Source: Deinococcus aquaticus (GTDB lineage: Bacteria; Deinococcota; Deinococci; Deinococcales; Deinococcaceae). Taken from it: DNA of 64,000 nucleotides. Location: contig NZ_CP115165.1 in assembly GCF_028622095.1 (NCBI RefSeq), forward strand, positions 3,035,501-3,099,500. Direction: 5' to 3'. This document shows positions 10,954 through 20,694 of this stretch, in pieces. Each line of letters opens with the position of its first letter. Positions within the stretch are counted from its first letter, which is position 1. Made by a program: the position numbers and the translations under genes. The notes beneath the pieces are model-generated. The model was given only the letters and a program-made list of their open reading frames with translations, had not been told where the DNA came from and did no database searches.

Positions 10954-11949
10954 GTGAATGACGTGCCGCGCCCTGATTCCAGCCTCCTGACGGCTCCCCT
11001 GCTGACGGCCACGCCGGGCCGTCTGGACGCCGTGCTGTCGGCCCTGACCGGCGCGAGCCGTTCACAGGTGGCCGGGTGGATCACGGGTGGGTTCGTGCAG
11101 GTGGCGGGGCAGGTAGCGCTGAAGCCTGCGCTGAAGTTGCGGGGCGGTGAGGTGCTCGGCGTGAGCGTGCCACCCCCACCCGACGCGACCGTCCGGGCCG
11201 AGGACGTGCCGCTGGACGTGCTGTTCGAGGACGAGTTCCTGATTGCGGTGAGCAAACCGGCGGGCATGATCACGCACCCCGCGCCGGGCGTGAGTACCGG
11301 TACGCTGGTGAACGCCCTGCTGGGCCGCATGAGCCTGCCGCAGCAGGACGGTCACGACGGCCCGGACGGGTACCGGCCCGGCATCGTGCACCGCCTGGAC
11401 CGGGAGACCAGTGGCGTGATCGTGGTTGCCAAGACGGTCGCGGCGCACGCGGCCCTGGCAGCGGCTTTCAAGGACCGCCGGACCCGCAAAACGTATCTGG
11501 CGATTGCAGCCGGGCAGTGGAAGGCGCAGGAACCCGCCGAGGTGGACGCCCCGGTAGGCCGGCATCCGGTGCAGCGGCAGCGCATGACGGTCGGGGGCGC
11601 GCAACCCCGTGACGCGCAGACGCTGTTCACGCCGCTGGACAGCCTGCCGGACGGTCACGGGCGCACGCTGACGCTGGTGCGGGCCCAGCCGCGCACGGGC
11701 CGCACACACCAGATCCGGGTGCACCTGGCCCACCTGGGCAGCCCGATCCTGGGCGACAGCGTGTACGGCCGCGAGAGTGAAGTCATGCCCCGGCACGCGC
11801 TGCACGCGCAGTTCCTGACCATTCCGCATCCGGTCACGGGCCGGGCGCTGCGCCTGCACGCCCCGGTACCGGACGACATGCTGAGCGCCTGGGTGGGCGT
11901 GGGGGGCCGCATACCGGACGATCTGGAAGCTCCGCCACGCGGCGACTGA
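10954..11949 (+). CDS. RluA-family 23S rRNA/tRNA pseudouridine synthase
   Basis: Converts specific uridines in structured RNA to pseudouridine. An N-terminal S4-like RNA-binding domain (about 15-75, GRLDAVLSALTGASRSQVAG) precedes the catalytic domain, whose motif PGIVHRLDRETSG holds the nucleophilic aspartate (HRLDxxTSG); GRTHQIRVHLAHLG is the second family block. The start is GTG 10954, with TACACT at 10941-10946, seven bases upstream; the longer frame to 10855 has no family similarity. 331 residues, in the range of RluD. Specificity cannot be assigned from sequence. A dispersed repeat abuts its stop codon. Confidence 0.9.
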   Translation: MNDVPRPDSSLLTAPLLTATPGRLDAVLSALTGASRSQVAGWITGGFVQVAGQVALKPALKLRGGEVLGVSVPPPPDATVRAEDVPLDVLFEDEFLIAVSKPAGMITHPAPGVSTGTLVNALLGRMSLPQQDGHDGPDGYRPGIVHRLDRETSGVIVVAKTVAAHAALAAAFKDRRTRKTYLAIAAGQWKAQEPAEVDAPVGRHPVQRQRMTVGGAQPRDAQTLFTPLDSLPDGHGRTLTLVRAQPRTGRTHQIRVHLAHLGSPILGDSVYGRESEVMPRHALHAQFLTIPHPVTGRALRLHAPVPDDMLSAWVGVGGRIPDDLEAPPRGD

Positions 11950-12106
11950 TCCGGATTCCGTCTGTTTCGTCGGCAACCCGAACAGGGCACCGGGCTGTTC
12001 ACTCCACGCCCGGAACCCGCTGGGCTCCCACTCGCGCTGCTTAGCAGCTCTACGAGTCCGCCCGGATTGAACTGGTGTTGCACGCCACTCGGTCGAAAGT
12101 CCGTAT
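11949..12106. repeat. Dispersed MITE-like repeat, copy A2 (degenerate)
   Basis: About 158 bp. The left part (ATCCGGATTCCG, then CTGTTTCGTCGGCAACCCG) and the middle (CTCCACGCCCGGAAC) match the family well; the right part, ending AAAGTCCGTAT, has drifted and its terminal stem is mostly lost. It begins at the last base of the pseudouridine synthase stop codon. Same orientation as A3 and A5. Confidence 0.7.
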
Positions 12107-12131
12107 GACCTGTCTCCCCTGCCGGGCCGTC

Positions 12132-12186
12132 ATCCGTTGTGGGCACGAGTATCCGTTGTGGGCACGAGTATCCGTTGTGGGCACAG
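12132..12186. repeat. 19-bp tandem repeat, about 2.9 units
   Basis: The unit ATCCGTTGTGGGCACGAGT is repeated at 12132, 12151 and 12170 (third copy incomplete). It lies between copy A2 and the helicase promoter. No function is evident; with so few units it could vary between strains. Confidence 0.85.
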
Positions 12187-12301
12187 GCCGGAACCGGGTG
12201 CGCTAGACTGCCGGGCAGTTAAATCCCGGAAGCGTTGCATGACGCAGATCAGAACGGACAGGCAGCAGGCCCACGTCCGGGCCTTCTGGTGTGCATGCCC
12301 C

Positions 12302-12330
12302 TTGCATGTTGGGCCGACTTGATGTAATCT
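12302..12330 (+). promoter_or_regulatory. Candidate promoter of DEAD-box helicase
   Basis: TTGCAT (12302-12307) and TAATCT (12325-12330) are 17 bases apart. A start near 12337 would leave a leader of about 125 nt, long for this genome, before the helicase ATG at 12462. Cold-inducible helicase genes in other bacteria have long leaders, but no specific element was recognised. A separate TAGACT (12204-12209), followed by GCCGGGC as at two leaderless genes, has no start codon near it. Nothing else was found in 12187-12461. Confidence 0.5.
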
Positions 12331-12461
12331 TTCAATTCGTGCGCCGCAGCGGGAGATACCCGGGCGGCTGGAGAGTGCCCCCACTTTCAGGACATGCGTG
12401 ATGCCGGGATTCAAGGCGTTTGCTGGTTCACTGGGGCTGTGCTTTCCCGAAAGGACCACAA

Positions 12462-14240
12462 ATGAACTTTGACCAACTGATTGCGCCCGAACTCGCGGCG
12501 CGTCTCGCCGAGCGCGGTATCACCGAAGCCAGCCCCATCCAGGCCGAGAGCCTGCCTCATACCCTGCAGGGCCGCGACATGATCGGCCGCGCCCGCACCG
12601 GGACCGGCAAGACCCTGGCCTTCGCGCTGCCCATCATCACCAAACTGGAAGCCAGCCGTGAACGCGGCCGTCTGCCCCGCGCCATCGTGGTCGCCCCGAC
12701 CCGCGAGCTGGCCAAGCAGGTCGCCGAGGAGTTCAGCAAGAGCGGCCAGAACCTGACGACCGTCACCGTGTACGGTGGCGCCGCCTACGCCCCGCAGGAG
12801 AACGCGCTGCGCCGCGGCGTCGACGTGATCGTCGGCACGCCCGGCCGCCTGATCGACCATATCGAGCGCGGCAACATCGACTTGGCCGCCGTTGAGTTCG
12901 CGGTGCTGGACGAGGCCGACGAGATGCTCAGCGTGGGCTTCGCCGACGCCATCGAGACGATCCTTCAGCGCACCCCCGAAGGCCGCCAGACGCTGCTGTT
13001 CAGCGCCACGCTGACCAACGACATTCACCGCCTGTCGAAGAAGTACCTGAACAACCCCATCGTGATCGACATGGTCGGCGAGGGCAAGAGTCAGGCCGCG
13101 CAGACCGTCGAGCACCTGAAGATCCGCGTGGGCCGCGCCCGCACCCGTGTGCTGGCCGACCTGCTCACCATCTACAACCCGGAAAAAGCCATCGTGTTCA
13201 CGCGCACCAAGCGTGAAGCCGACGAACTGGCGAACGAACTGATCCACCGCGGCATCGAGTCCGAGGCGCTGCACGGCGACCTCGCGCAGAGCCAGCGTGA
13301 ACGCGCCCTGGGTGCCTTCCGTAACGGCCGCGCCAACGTGCTGGTCGCCACCGACGTGGCCGCCCGCGGCCTGGATATCCCCGAGGTCGATCTGGTGGTC
13401 CAGTACCACCTGCCGCAGGACCCCGAAAGCTACGTGCACCGTTCCGGCCGTACGGGCCGCGCGGGCCGCACCGGCACCGCCATCATCATGTACGGCGACC
13501 GCGAGCAGCGCGAAGTGATGGGCCTGGAACGCGTGACCGGCGTGCGCTTCATCGAGCGTCCGCTGCCCACCCCCAAGGAAGTGCAGGGTGCCAGCGCCCG
13601 CACGAGCGCCGAGATGGTCCGCAAGGTCGACAGCGGCGTCGCGCAGACCTTCCAGGCGGAAGCCGAGCGTCTGTTCAGCGAACTGGGTCTCGAAGCCCTA
13701 GCCCGCGCGCTGGCCAAGATCAGCGGCGTGACCGAGCCCGTGAAGGCCGCCAGCCTGCTGAGCGGTGAGGAAGGTCAGACGACCATCATCCTGCACGCCG
13801 AGCGCATGAGTGTGGCGCGTGCCGTGGCCCTCCTGGCCCGCAACGGCGACATCGATACCCGCCGCCTGGGTAAGGTCCGTCAGTGGCGCGGCGGTGCCGT
13901 GGCCGACATTCCCAGCGAACTGGTGCAGAAACTGATGTCCGCCAGCCCGCTCGAAGGTGAAGTGACCGTGGAAATCGCGCAGGAACTGCCGGAACTGTTC
14001 GAGCAGCCCACCCGTGAACGCCGTGAAGGCGGCTACCAGGGCGGCGGCCGTAGCGGCCGTGACGAGGGTGGCTACCGTGGCGGCGGAAGCCGTGGCGGGT
14101 ACCAGGGTCAGGGCCAGGGCGGCGGAAACCGTGGTGGTCAGGGCGGAGGCGGCGGCCAGGGTCGCTGGAGCCGTGACGACCGTGGCGGACGTCCCCGCGA
14201 GGACTTCGCGGACCGTGAATTCGTTCCTGCCGGTCGCTGA
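12462..14240 (+). CDS. DEAD-box ATP-dependent RNA helicase
   Basis: Unwinds or remodels RNA, typically in ribosome assembly, mRNA decay or cold adaptation. All core motifs are visible: Q motif (ASPIQAESLP), ARTGTGKT, PTRELAKQ, VLDEADEML, SAT, ATDVAARGLDI and HRSGRTGRAG. After the core (about 1-375) comes a DbpA/CsdA-like RNA-binding region and then a Gly/Arg-rich tail (about 520-575) of repeated GGYQGGG/GGYRGGG type, which should bind RNA nonspecifically and may be disordered. ATG 12462 has AAGGA eight bases upstream. 592 residues. Likely the CsdA/DeaD-type helicase. Confidence 0.93.
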   Translation: MNFDQLIAPELAARLAERGITEASPIQAESLPHTLQGRDMIGRARTGTGKTLAFALPIITKLEASRERGRLPRAIVVAPTRELAKQVAEEFSKSGQNLTTVTVYGGAAYAPQENALRRGVDVIVGTPGRLIDHIERGNIDLAAVEFAVLDEADEMLSVGFADAIETILQRTPEGRQTLLFSATLTNDIHRLSKKYLNNPIVIDMVGEGKSQAAQTVEHLKIRVGRARTRVLADLLTIYNPEKAIVFTRTKREADELANELIHRGIESEALHGDLAQSQRERALGAFRNGRANVLVATDVAARGLDIPEVDLVVQYHLPQDPESYVHRSGRTGRAGRTGTAIIMYGDREQREVMGLERVTGVRFIERPLPTPKEVQGASARTSAEMVRKVDSGVAQTFQAEAERLFSELGLEALARALAKISGVTEPVKAASLLSGEEGQTTIILHAERMSVARAVALLARNGDIDTRRLGKVRQWRGGAVADIPSELVQKLMSASPLEGEVTVEIAQELPELFEQPTRERREGGYQGGGRSGRDEGGYRGGGSRGGYQGQGQGGGNRGGQGGGGGQGRWSRDDRGGRPREDFADREFVPAGR

Positions 14241-14277
14241 CCTGCGGTAACACGACCCCCGGTTTCCTGAAGCAGTA

Positions 14278-14323
14278 AGTGAAGAAGGCGTCCTCACCAG
14301 ATGGTGGGGACGCCTTCTTCACT
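14278..14323 (+). terminator. Terminator of helicase gene
   Basis: A perfect 16-bp stem: arms 14278-14293 and 14308-14323, with a 14-base loop that can itself pair. It lies 38 bases after the stop codon. The run after it is CCCTTC rather than a T-tract. Confidence 0.75.
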
Positions 14324-14416
14324 CCCTTCACGGCCCGGAGTCTGGTTCTGCTTGCGTGGGCGCTGCCTGCCTGGGCGGGTGCTTCCGAACTCCTTCTGGT
14401 CAGGGGTAAATGACTG

Positions 14417-14552
14417 ATACGGATTCCGTCTGTTCCGTTAACAACCCGGGACAACACTGGGTTGCTAACTCCACGCCCGGAATCCTCTCTGCTCCTGCTC
14501 GCGTCCGCTCGGATGGAACGGTTTTTGCAAACCATTCCATCGGAGTCCGTAT
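14417..14552. repeat. Dispersed MITE-like repeat, copy A3
   Basis: A 136-bp copy with well-kept ends: ATACGGATTCCG on the left and CGGAGTCCGTAT on the right. Internal features are the AACCCGGG...ACTGGGTT hairpin, the block CTCCACGCCCGGAA and the terminal stem ATGGAACGG/CCATTCCAT. It is preceded by TGA at 14415, like the copies that abut true stop codons, although here no gene ends at that point. The gap 14324-14416 holds nothing recognisable. Confidence 0.85.
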
Positions 14553-14649
14553 GAGAGGACCGGGTTCATCTGGCTGGCCTTACCCACCCGCACAGTTAAA
14601 TGAATCCCGAATTACAATCACTGTCGCCTGGAACCTCCCAAATGGGATT

Positions 14650-15063
14650 ATGAAGAAGTTCACACTGGCTCTGCTGCTGCTGGGCCTCCCTACCGCCCAG
14701 GCACAGGTTTCCCTGAACATCGATCTGGAAGGCAGCTGGAAAGTCGTCGGCTGGACCCTGCCGGACGGCGTCCCCGTCAAGAACAACCTGCCTCGCCTGA
14801 ACTTCATGGGCAACCGCGTGACCGGCACGGCCGGCTGTAATCGCATCAATGGCACCGTCAAGATCACGGGGAATACCGTGGTGTTCAGCGCCCTCGCTAC
14901 CACCCGCATGGCCTGTGCGCCCGCCGTGGCCGCGCAGGAACAGGTGTTCCTGAAAGCCCTGTCCGGCCGCACCCTGACCGCCACGCGCGCACAGGACAGC
15001 CTGACGCTGGACACCGGGGCCGGCATGCTCAACATCCGCCGCATGACCGTCCAGACGCCCTGA
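14650..15063 (+). CDS. Secreted META-domain protein
   Basis: A 137-residue protein with a cleavable signal peptide (MKKFTLALLLLGLPTAQAQ) and a META domain (about 25-130), the fold of HslJ, often linked to heat or novobiocin resistance and envelope stress in other bacteria. GSWKVVGW, FMGNRVTGTAGCNRINGTVK and TRMACAP are the domain's typical blocks; the two cysteines could form a disulfide. ATG 14650 is used because an upstream extension would read through repeat A3. TACAAT at 14613-14618 is a possible -10. No operon partner. Confidence 0.8.
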   Translation: MKKFTLALLLLGLPTAQAQVSLNIDLEGSWKVVGWTLPDGVPVKNNLPRLNFMGNRVTGTAGCNRINGTVKITGNTVVFSALATTRMACAPAVAAQEQVFLKALSGRTLTATRAQDSLTLDTGAGMLNIRRMTVQTP

Positions 15064-15089
15064 CGGGAACCAGGAAAGGCGGGGACAGC

Positions 15090-15815
15090 TCAGGGTTCCC
15101 GGCCACCCGTTAACCACGCAGCCTCCAGATCGCCCACCCGCTGCGGGGCGTGCGCCCGCGCCCAGGCGGCAGCGGCCGCCACGTCATACTGCGTGCGGCG
15201 AAACTCGGGCGTCCATTGCCCGTCGCGGCGGGTCAGGAGCGCCCAGCGCGCCAGCGGCAACCCGTCCTTCTGGCGTGAGACCGGGCCGACATTCATGACG
15301 GTCACGCCGTCCACGACCGCCAGCATCTCGCGGTGCGTGTGGCCCACCACGCACACCTGCCCTCCCCCATCCGCCGTGAAGCCGTCCAGGCGCTCCCGCA
15401 GCTCGGCGAAGCGCGCCGGGCGGGTGCGGCCTGCGGGCGACTCGGTCAGCATCAGGTCCTCCCAGGCGCTGCGGGGACTGCCGTGCGCCGCGCGCACCTC
15501 GCCTCCGGCCACGTCCAGCCGCACGGGCAGGGCCGCCAGCTGCGCAGGCAGTGAGTCCGGTACCTGTGAGCGTACCCAGGTCCGCATGTCTTCCTTGCCG
15601 TCCCGCAGGCCCGCCACGCGCTCATCGGTGTTTCCGCGCACGCTGGGCGGCGCGAACTCCGCCTGCAACGCCCAGGCCGCGCCGGGATCGGCGGCCCCCC
15701 ACACCGTATCCCCCAGGTTCAGGATCAGGTCCGGAGAGGCCGCGCGGATGTCGTCCAGCACGGCCCGCAGCGCGAATGCGTTCCCGTGCACGTCTGACAG
15801 GACCGCGATTCTCAA
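15090..15815 (-). CDS. Metallophosphoesterase (YfcE/MJ0936-like)
   Basis: A 241-residue calcineurin-type phosphoesterase with two-metal motifs DVHGN (about 8-12), GD in LNLGDTVWG (about 34-36), GNTDE (about 60-64) and VVGHTHREM (about 156-164). The start is TTG at 15815, overlapping the stop of the upstream membrane protein gene in the sequence TTGA, so the two are translationally coupled. The substrate is unknown; the family includes cyclic-nucleotide and general phosphodiesterases. Confidence 0.85.
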   Translation of the reverse strand: MRIAVLSDVHGNAFALRAVLDDIRAASPDLILNLGDTVWGAADPGAAWALQAEFAPPSVRGNTDERVAGLRDGKEDMRTWVRSQVPDSLPAQLAALPVRLDVAGGEVRAAHGSPRSAWEDLMLTESPAGRTRPARFAELRERLDGFTADGGGQVCVVGHTHREMLAVVDGVTVMNVGPVSRQKDGLPLARWALLTRRDGQWTPEFRRTQYDVAAAAAWARAHAPQRVGDLEAAWLTGGREP

Positions 15816-16183
15816 CGGCCAGCCTGTGGGCGGCGCAGCGCCGCGAAGATGAGCGAGAAGAGCGCGACCGCTATCACGTACCCGATCAGGGAAGCCGCCG
15901 GGTTGAACGCCGGGCTCAGCACGTCACCCGTGAACTTGTACACCGCATACGGCACCGCCCACCCGAGCGCGAACAGTCCCGCGCGGCGCCCGTACTCCGG
16001 CGTGACGCTCGCCTGCGGAAAGTACCGCATGGGCAGCGTCATGGCCGGGATCAGCAGCAACTGCGCCACGTAGAACCACCAGGGCAGCCGGTCCAGACCA
16101 TAATTCAGCGCGGCAAACACGATATTCACAGCAGCGATCACGAGACCCGTGATCAATGCAGTCCTCAGAAGCGGATTCTTCAC
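15812..16183 (-). CDS. Four-helix membrane protein of unknown function
   Basis: A 123-residue protein from GTG 16183. Four hydrophobic helices are seen at about 7-25, 33-48, 64-82 and 96-116, with positively charged ends (LRRPQAGR) suggesting a cytoplasmic C-terminus. No family was recognised. The stop overlaps the metallophosphoesterase start by four bases. A longer start at 16237 is possible but adds a Cys/Trp-rich segment without hydrophobic pattern. Confidence 0.65.
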   Translation of the reverse strand: MKNPLLRTALITGLVIAAVNIVFAALNYGLDRLPWWFYVAQLLLIPAMTLPMRYFPQASVTPEYGRRAGLFALGWAVPYAVYKFTGDVLSPAFNPAASLIGYVIAVALFSLIFAALRRPQAGR

Positions 16184-16264
16184 GTGCCCATGCTGCCACG
16201 CCCGGCCGCACCAAACGACCCGCCCGCATGAAGACACCTGAATCAGCCCGCACGGCCTGTTCCC

Positions 16265-16651
16265 TCAGTTGCCGGCTGCCGGGCGGGGCCGGACGGACTC
16301 CAGACGCCACGGCACCAGCCGGCGGAGCTGCCGTACCAGTTCCTCGTCCATGAATTCGAAGTCGTCCGGGATGCCCAGGGTCAGGATCCGGTCGTCCGGC
16401 AGCGCCCCCCGGAACCGCTGACGCAGGATGTCCCGGTGGCGTTTCTCCATGCAGACCGCCAGGTCTGCCCACTCCAGCAGGTCACGGCTGACTGGCACCC
16501 CGGCGTCCCGGTTGGTTCCGGCCGACGCGACCTCCCAGCCGTCCACGCCCCGGAAGATGCTCTCGGCCGTGGGACTGCGCAACCTGTTCTGGGCGCACAC
16601 GAACAGCACGCGCAGTGGCCGGGTCGTGGTCGGCCCTGATGACTGGGTCAC
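16265..16651 (-). CDS. Low-molecular-weight phosphatase family protein
   Basis: A 128-residue protein with the LMW protein tyrosine phosphatase P-loop as CAQNRLRS (C-x5-R-S) in VLFVCAQNRLRSPTAE at about 15-30. Acidic residues in GIPDDFEFMDEEL fill the position of the family's general acid region. It is a short form (canonical LMW-PTPs are about 155 residues). GTG 16651 overlaps the stop of the monooxygenase gene. The substrate is unknown; members act on phosphotyrosine or arsenate. Confidence 0.78.
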   Translation of the reverse strand: MTQSSGPTTTRPLRVLFVCAQNRLRSPTAESIFRGVDGWEVASAGTNRDAGVPVSRDLLEWADLAVCMEKRHRDILRQRFRGALPDDRILTLGIPDDFEFMDEELVRQLRRLVPWRLESVRPRPAAGN

Positions 16652-16941
16652 AGAGCGACCCCTACAAAATGCTCGACCGTCGGGAACGGATCGTAGAAGT
16701 GATGCAGCAGCGAACGCCACTCCTGGTACTCGGGGCTGCCCCGGAAGCCGACCGTGTGGTCCTCCAGCGTCTCCCACCAGATCAGTAGCGCATACCGGTG
16801 ACTGTCCTCCATGCAACGCTGAAGCTCGTGCCGGACGTGCCCGCCCATGCCCGCGACGATGCGCTGCGCCTGCGCGAAGGCCGCCTCGAACGCGGCGGTC
16901 TGGCCGGGGCGGATCTGAAGCATCGCGATTTCCAGGATCAT
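16648..16941 (-). CDS. Antibiotic-biosynthesis-monooxygenase-like (ABM) protein
   Basis: A 97-residue dimeric alpha-beta barrel protein; the ABM fold appears in small cofactor-free oxygenases and heme-degrading enzymes. MILEIAMLQIRPGQ opens the first strand, ALLIWWETLEDH the central strand, and FRGSPEYQEWRSLLHHFYDPFP is the usual end block. TATGCT and GGAGG both lie just upstream of the ATG. It is coupled to the phosphatase gene by a four-base overlap. Substrate unknown. Confidence 0.8.
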   Translation of the reverse strand: MILEIAMLQIRPGQTAAFEAAFAQAQRIVAGMGGHVRHELQRCMEDSHRYALLIWWETLEDHTVGFRGSPEYQEWRSLLHHFYDPFPTVEHFVGVAL

Positions 16942-16958
16942 CTGCCCTCCAGCATACC

Positions 16959-16989
16959 ACGGGGAGGCCAGTGCACCCGGCCTCCCCGT
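16959..16989. terminator. Terminator hairpin between leuA and ABM gene
   Basis: Perfect 11-bp stem, 16959-16969 with 16979-16989, in the gap after leuA (minus strand). There is no T-run on the minus side. A smaller GCCGC-GAA-GCGGC hairpin follows at 16996-17008. Confidence 0.6.
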
Positions 16990-17034
16990 CCTTCAGCCGC
17001 GAAGCGGCGAACCCATCACCTTTCTACCATCACC

Positions 17035-18609
<1,575 letters not shown>

Positions 18610-18668
18610 GGCGGGGCTCCTGTGCGGGCGTGAGGGGGCGAGGGAGTGGGGCGGTCCGGCCGGGCATG

Positions 18669-18697
18669 AAAAAACCCCGGAGGGGAGTCCTCCGGGG
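18669..18697 (-). terminator. leuA attenuator terminator
   Basis: On the minus strand CCCCGGAGG (18697-18689) and CCTCCGGGG (18683-18675) form a perfect 9-bp stem with a 5-base loop and run into TTTTTT (18674-18669), 60 bases before leuA. It lies after a peptide with four leucine codons in a row, so it is read as a transcription attenuator rather than an end-of-gene terminator. Confidence 0.88.
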
Positions 18698-18727
18698 GCG
18701 TTCCAGGCATGCGCTGATGCTTGCCGT

Positions 18728-18775
18728 TCACTCCACCGGAGGACGGGTAAGAAGAAGCAGGCCGAACGCGTTCAT
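18728..18775 (-). CDS. leuL: leuA leader peptide, [15 protein letters not shown]
   Basis: A 15-codon frame with four consecutive leucine codons (CTG CTT CTT CTT); CTT is uncommon in this GC-rich sequence. TACACT is seven bases upstream of the ATG, so the transcript should begin at or near the start codon, and no Shine-Dalgarno sequence is available. The stop codon is followed after 30 bases by the attenuator stem. By analogy with E. coli leuL, ribosome stalling at the Leu run would favour an alternative fold that lets RNA polymerase read into leuA. The competing fold was not worked out in detail. Confidence 0.85.
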   Translation of the reverse strand: MNAFGLLLLTRPPVE

Positions 18776-18782
18776 GACCCGG

Positions 18783-18812
18783 AGTGTAAGCGCAGGCCGG
18801 GGCCATGTGCAA
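18783..18812 (-). promoter_or_regulatory. Promoter of leuA leader
   Basis: -35 TTGCAC (18812-18807) and -10 TACACT (18788-18783), 18 bases apart on the minus strand. The ilv leader has the same -35 and spacing. Confidence 0.75.
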
Positions 18813-18884
18813 GAGTTGTCTGGAATGCAAGTGTGCCGGGCGGGTGGGGGTGGCGCGCGCACCTGCTCTCCCGGAGGAGGCGGC

Positions 18885-20669
18885 TTACAGAAGTTGCGCG
18901 GCCTGAAGTTCTTCTTTCAGGGCGCGCAGGGTCGGGTATTCCTGGGTCAGCAGTCGCGCGGCGGACTGAGCCTCGGCCCGGCCGATGATGGGAGATGCGT
19001 CCCGCAGGGTCCGGGCCGCCGACTGGTAGTGCGGGCGGCTGCGACCCGCTACGTGGGCGGCCGCGACCTGAATGATCAGTGCCAGCGCCTGCTCTGCCGG
19101 GAGTTGCAGCGCGAGTTGCCGGGCGAGGTCCAGGCCGAGGACGCTGACGGGATCTGGCACGCCATGCAGGAGTTGCGCGGCGCGTTCCGGCTGGTGTTCG
19201 CGCAGCAGCAGGCGGACCAGGGGCAGGAGGTGCGGACCGTCCGGCCGCGCGGCCCAGTGCGTGATCAGGGTTTCGCGGTCGGCGGGCCAGTCGGGGCTGA
19301 CGGTCTTCAGTTGCGTGATCCAGAACGGGGTGTCGGCGTGAGCGGGCGGGAGTTGCATCAGGGCGTCGCGGGCAACGGTGTGCGCCTCGGCGCGTCGGTT
19401 CTGTTCGTTCAGGTGCGTGAACAGCCAGCGGCGCGCCCAGGGGTCCGGTCGGGTCCGCGCGAACGCTTCAAGGTGGGCGAGCGCTCCGTATTCCTGAAAC
19501 AGTCCGGCCACCACACTGAGGCTGATTTCCGGGTGTTCCCCGAGCAGCGCGGTTGCCTCTTCGGGCTGTCCGCTGTCCAGCAAGGCCGCCGTGATCATGA
19601 CGGTGTCGCCCGTGGCGCGGGCAAACGCGAGGTTCTCGTGAGCACTCAGGTCGCCGGTCGAGGCCAGGGCGTACAGCGTCCTCGCCCGTCGCTGGCGGGC
19701 GTACGTTCCGGCCTCGCTGTCGTGCAGGCCGCGCACGAACGCCACGGTCAGGGCACGGTCCTCTGCCGGCAGTTCAGTGAACAGGTCCAGTTGCCCGTCG
19801 ATTTCATGGTCGGGCCAGCCGAGGTTCGCCACGGATTCGTGCAGGGTGCCGAGGGCCGCGCCCTGCAGTTCGGCGGGCAGGGGCCGGGCCAGCAGGGACA
19901 GCAGGGCCGTGCGGGCAGGTTCGACCAGGGTGGACAGGTCGTCCAGCGAAAGATCGGGCTGCTGCGCGTTCAGGTCGTGACAGCCGTCCAGCGTCGCCTG
20001 AATGGCCGCGAGGGCGTTCAGTTGCGCGGCGTGGTCCCCGCTGAGGGCCGCCCCGACCAGTTCCTGGAGTTCTTCCAGCATGGGGGTCAGTTCGCTGAAG
20101 TCCGGGCCGTCCCAGTCGTTCTCCCAGTGCCAGTGATCCTCGTCCGGGAGGTCCAGAAGGTCGAAAGCCACCCGGATTCGTCCGGGCAGGTCACTGATGG
20201 GGTCTGCGCCGTCCGGTTGAACCTGCGCGGTCTGCGGCTGGGTACTGGACTGGGTGTTGGGCTGGGTCAGGAGCACGCTCAGCAGGTCCGGCTCGCGTGA
20301 CAGCATGCGGCGAATGACGGCGCGCAGGGCCGGTGCGTCCAGTGCGTCCAGCGCGGCGTCCAGCAGCGGAAGCTTCCGGAAATCGGCCGGGGAGGCGACC
20401 GCGCGGGCCAGGAGCGCCGCCACGTGCTTGCAACGGCCGTCCCCCCCGACCGGGCAGGAACACGCGGCGCCCTGCACCTGACCCCGGTCAATGGTGGCGC
20501 TGACGCTGTACCGCTCCTGCCCGTACGCGGAGGCGCGCAGGATGGTCACCGCGCCGTCCGGCTGGGCGCTCAGGCCAGTGAGGGACGACATGTACGGCTG
20601 ACCCTTACGCCACTCGCGCTCTCCGGCGTGCGAGAGAGCCTGTGTCTTCTGGAGGGTGAATACGGTCAC
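18885..20669 (-). CDS. SWIM zinc-finger protein
   Basis: A 594-residue protein with an N-terminal SWIM zinc finger, CSCPVGGDGRCKHVAALL (C-x-C...C-x-H), at about 47-64, a fold that binds DNA or protein partners. The rest is helical and Leu/Ala-rich with repeated degenerate segments resembling TPR-type hairpins (for example residues 290-560). The start is GTG 20669, with TACGCT six bases upstream; the longer frame to 20936 overlaps the neighbour and is low-complexity. No helicase or AAA partner is adjacent. The role is unknown; SWIM proteins of this type are widespread hypothetical proteins. Confidence 0.78.
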   Translation of the reverse strand: MTVFTLQKTQALSHAGEREWRKGQPYMSSLTGLSAQPDGAVTILRASAYGQERYSVSATIDRGQVQGAACSCPVGGDGRCKHVAALLARAVASPADFRKLPLLDAALDALDAPALRAVIRRMLSREPDLLSVLLTQPNTQSSTQPQTAQVQPDGADPISDLPGRIRVAFDLLDLPDEDHWHWENDWDGPDFSELTPMLEELQELVGAALSGDHAAQLNALAAIQATLDGCHDLNAQQPDLSLDDLSTLVEPARTALLSLLARPLPAELQGAALGTLHESVANLGWPDHEIDGQLDLFTELPAEDRALTVAFVRGLHDSEAGTYARQRRARTLYALASTGDLSAHENLAFARATGDTVMITAALLDSGQPEEATALLGEHPEISLSVVAGLFQEYGALAHLEAFARTRPDPWARRWLFTHLNEQNRRAEAHTVARDALMQLPPAHADTPFWITQLKTVSPDWPADRETLITHWAARPDGPHLLPLVRLLLREHQPERAAQLLHGVPDPVSVLGLDLARQLALQLPAEQALALIIQVAAAHVAGRSRPHYQSAARTLRDASPIIGRAEAQSAARLLTQEYPTLRALKEELQAAQLL

Positions 20670-20694
20670 CTGCCCAGCGTACCGGCTGCGCCTC

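Noticed and set aside
12132..12186. Short CRISPR array
   Set aside because: The 19-base units are tandem without unique spacers, and no cas genes are near.
12137..12322. A 61-codon frame across the tandem repeat
   Set aside because: It lies over the repeat, has no promoter or ribosome site, and the peptide is cysteine- and arginine-rich without pattern.
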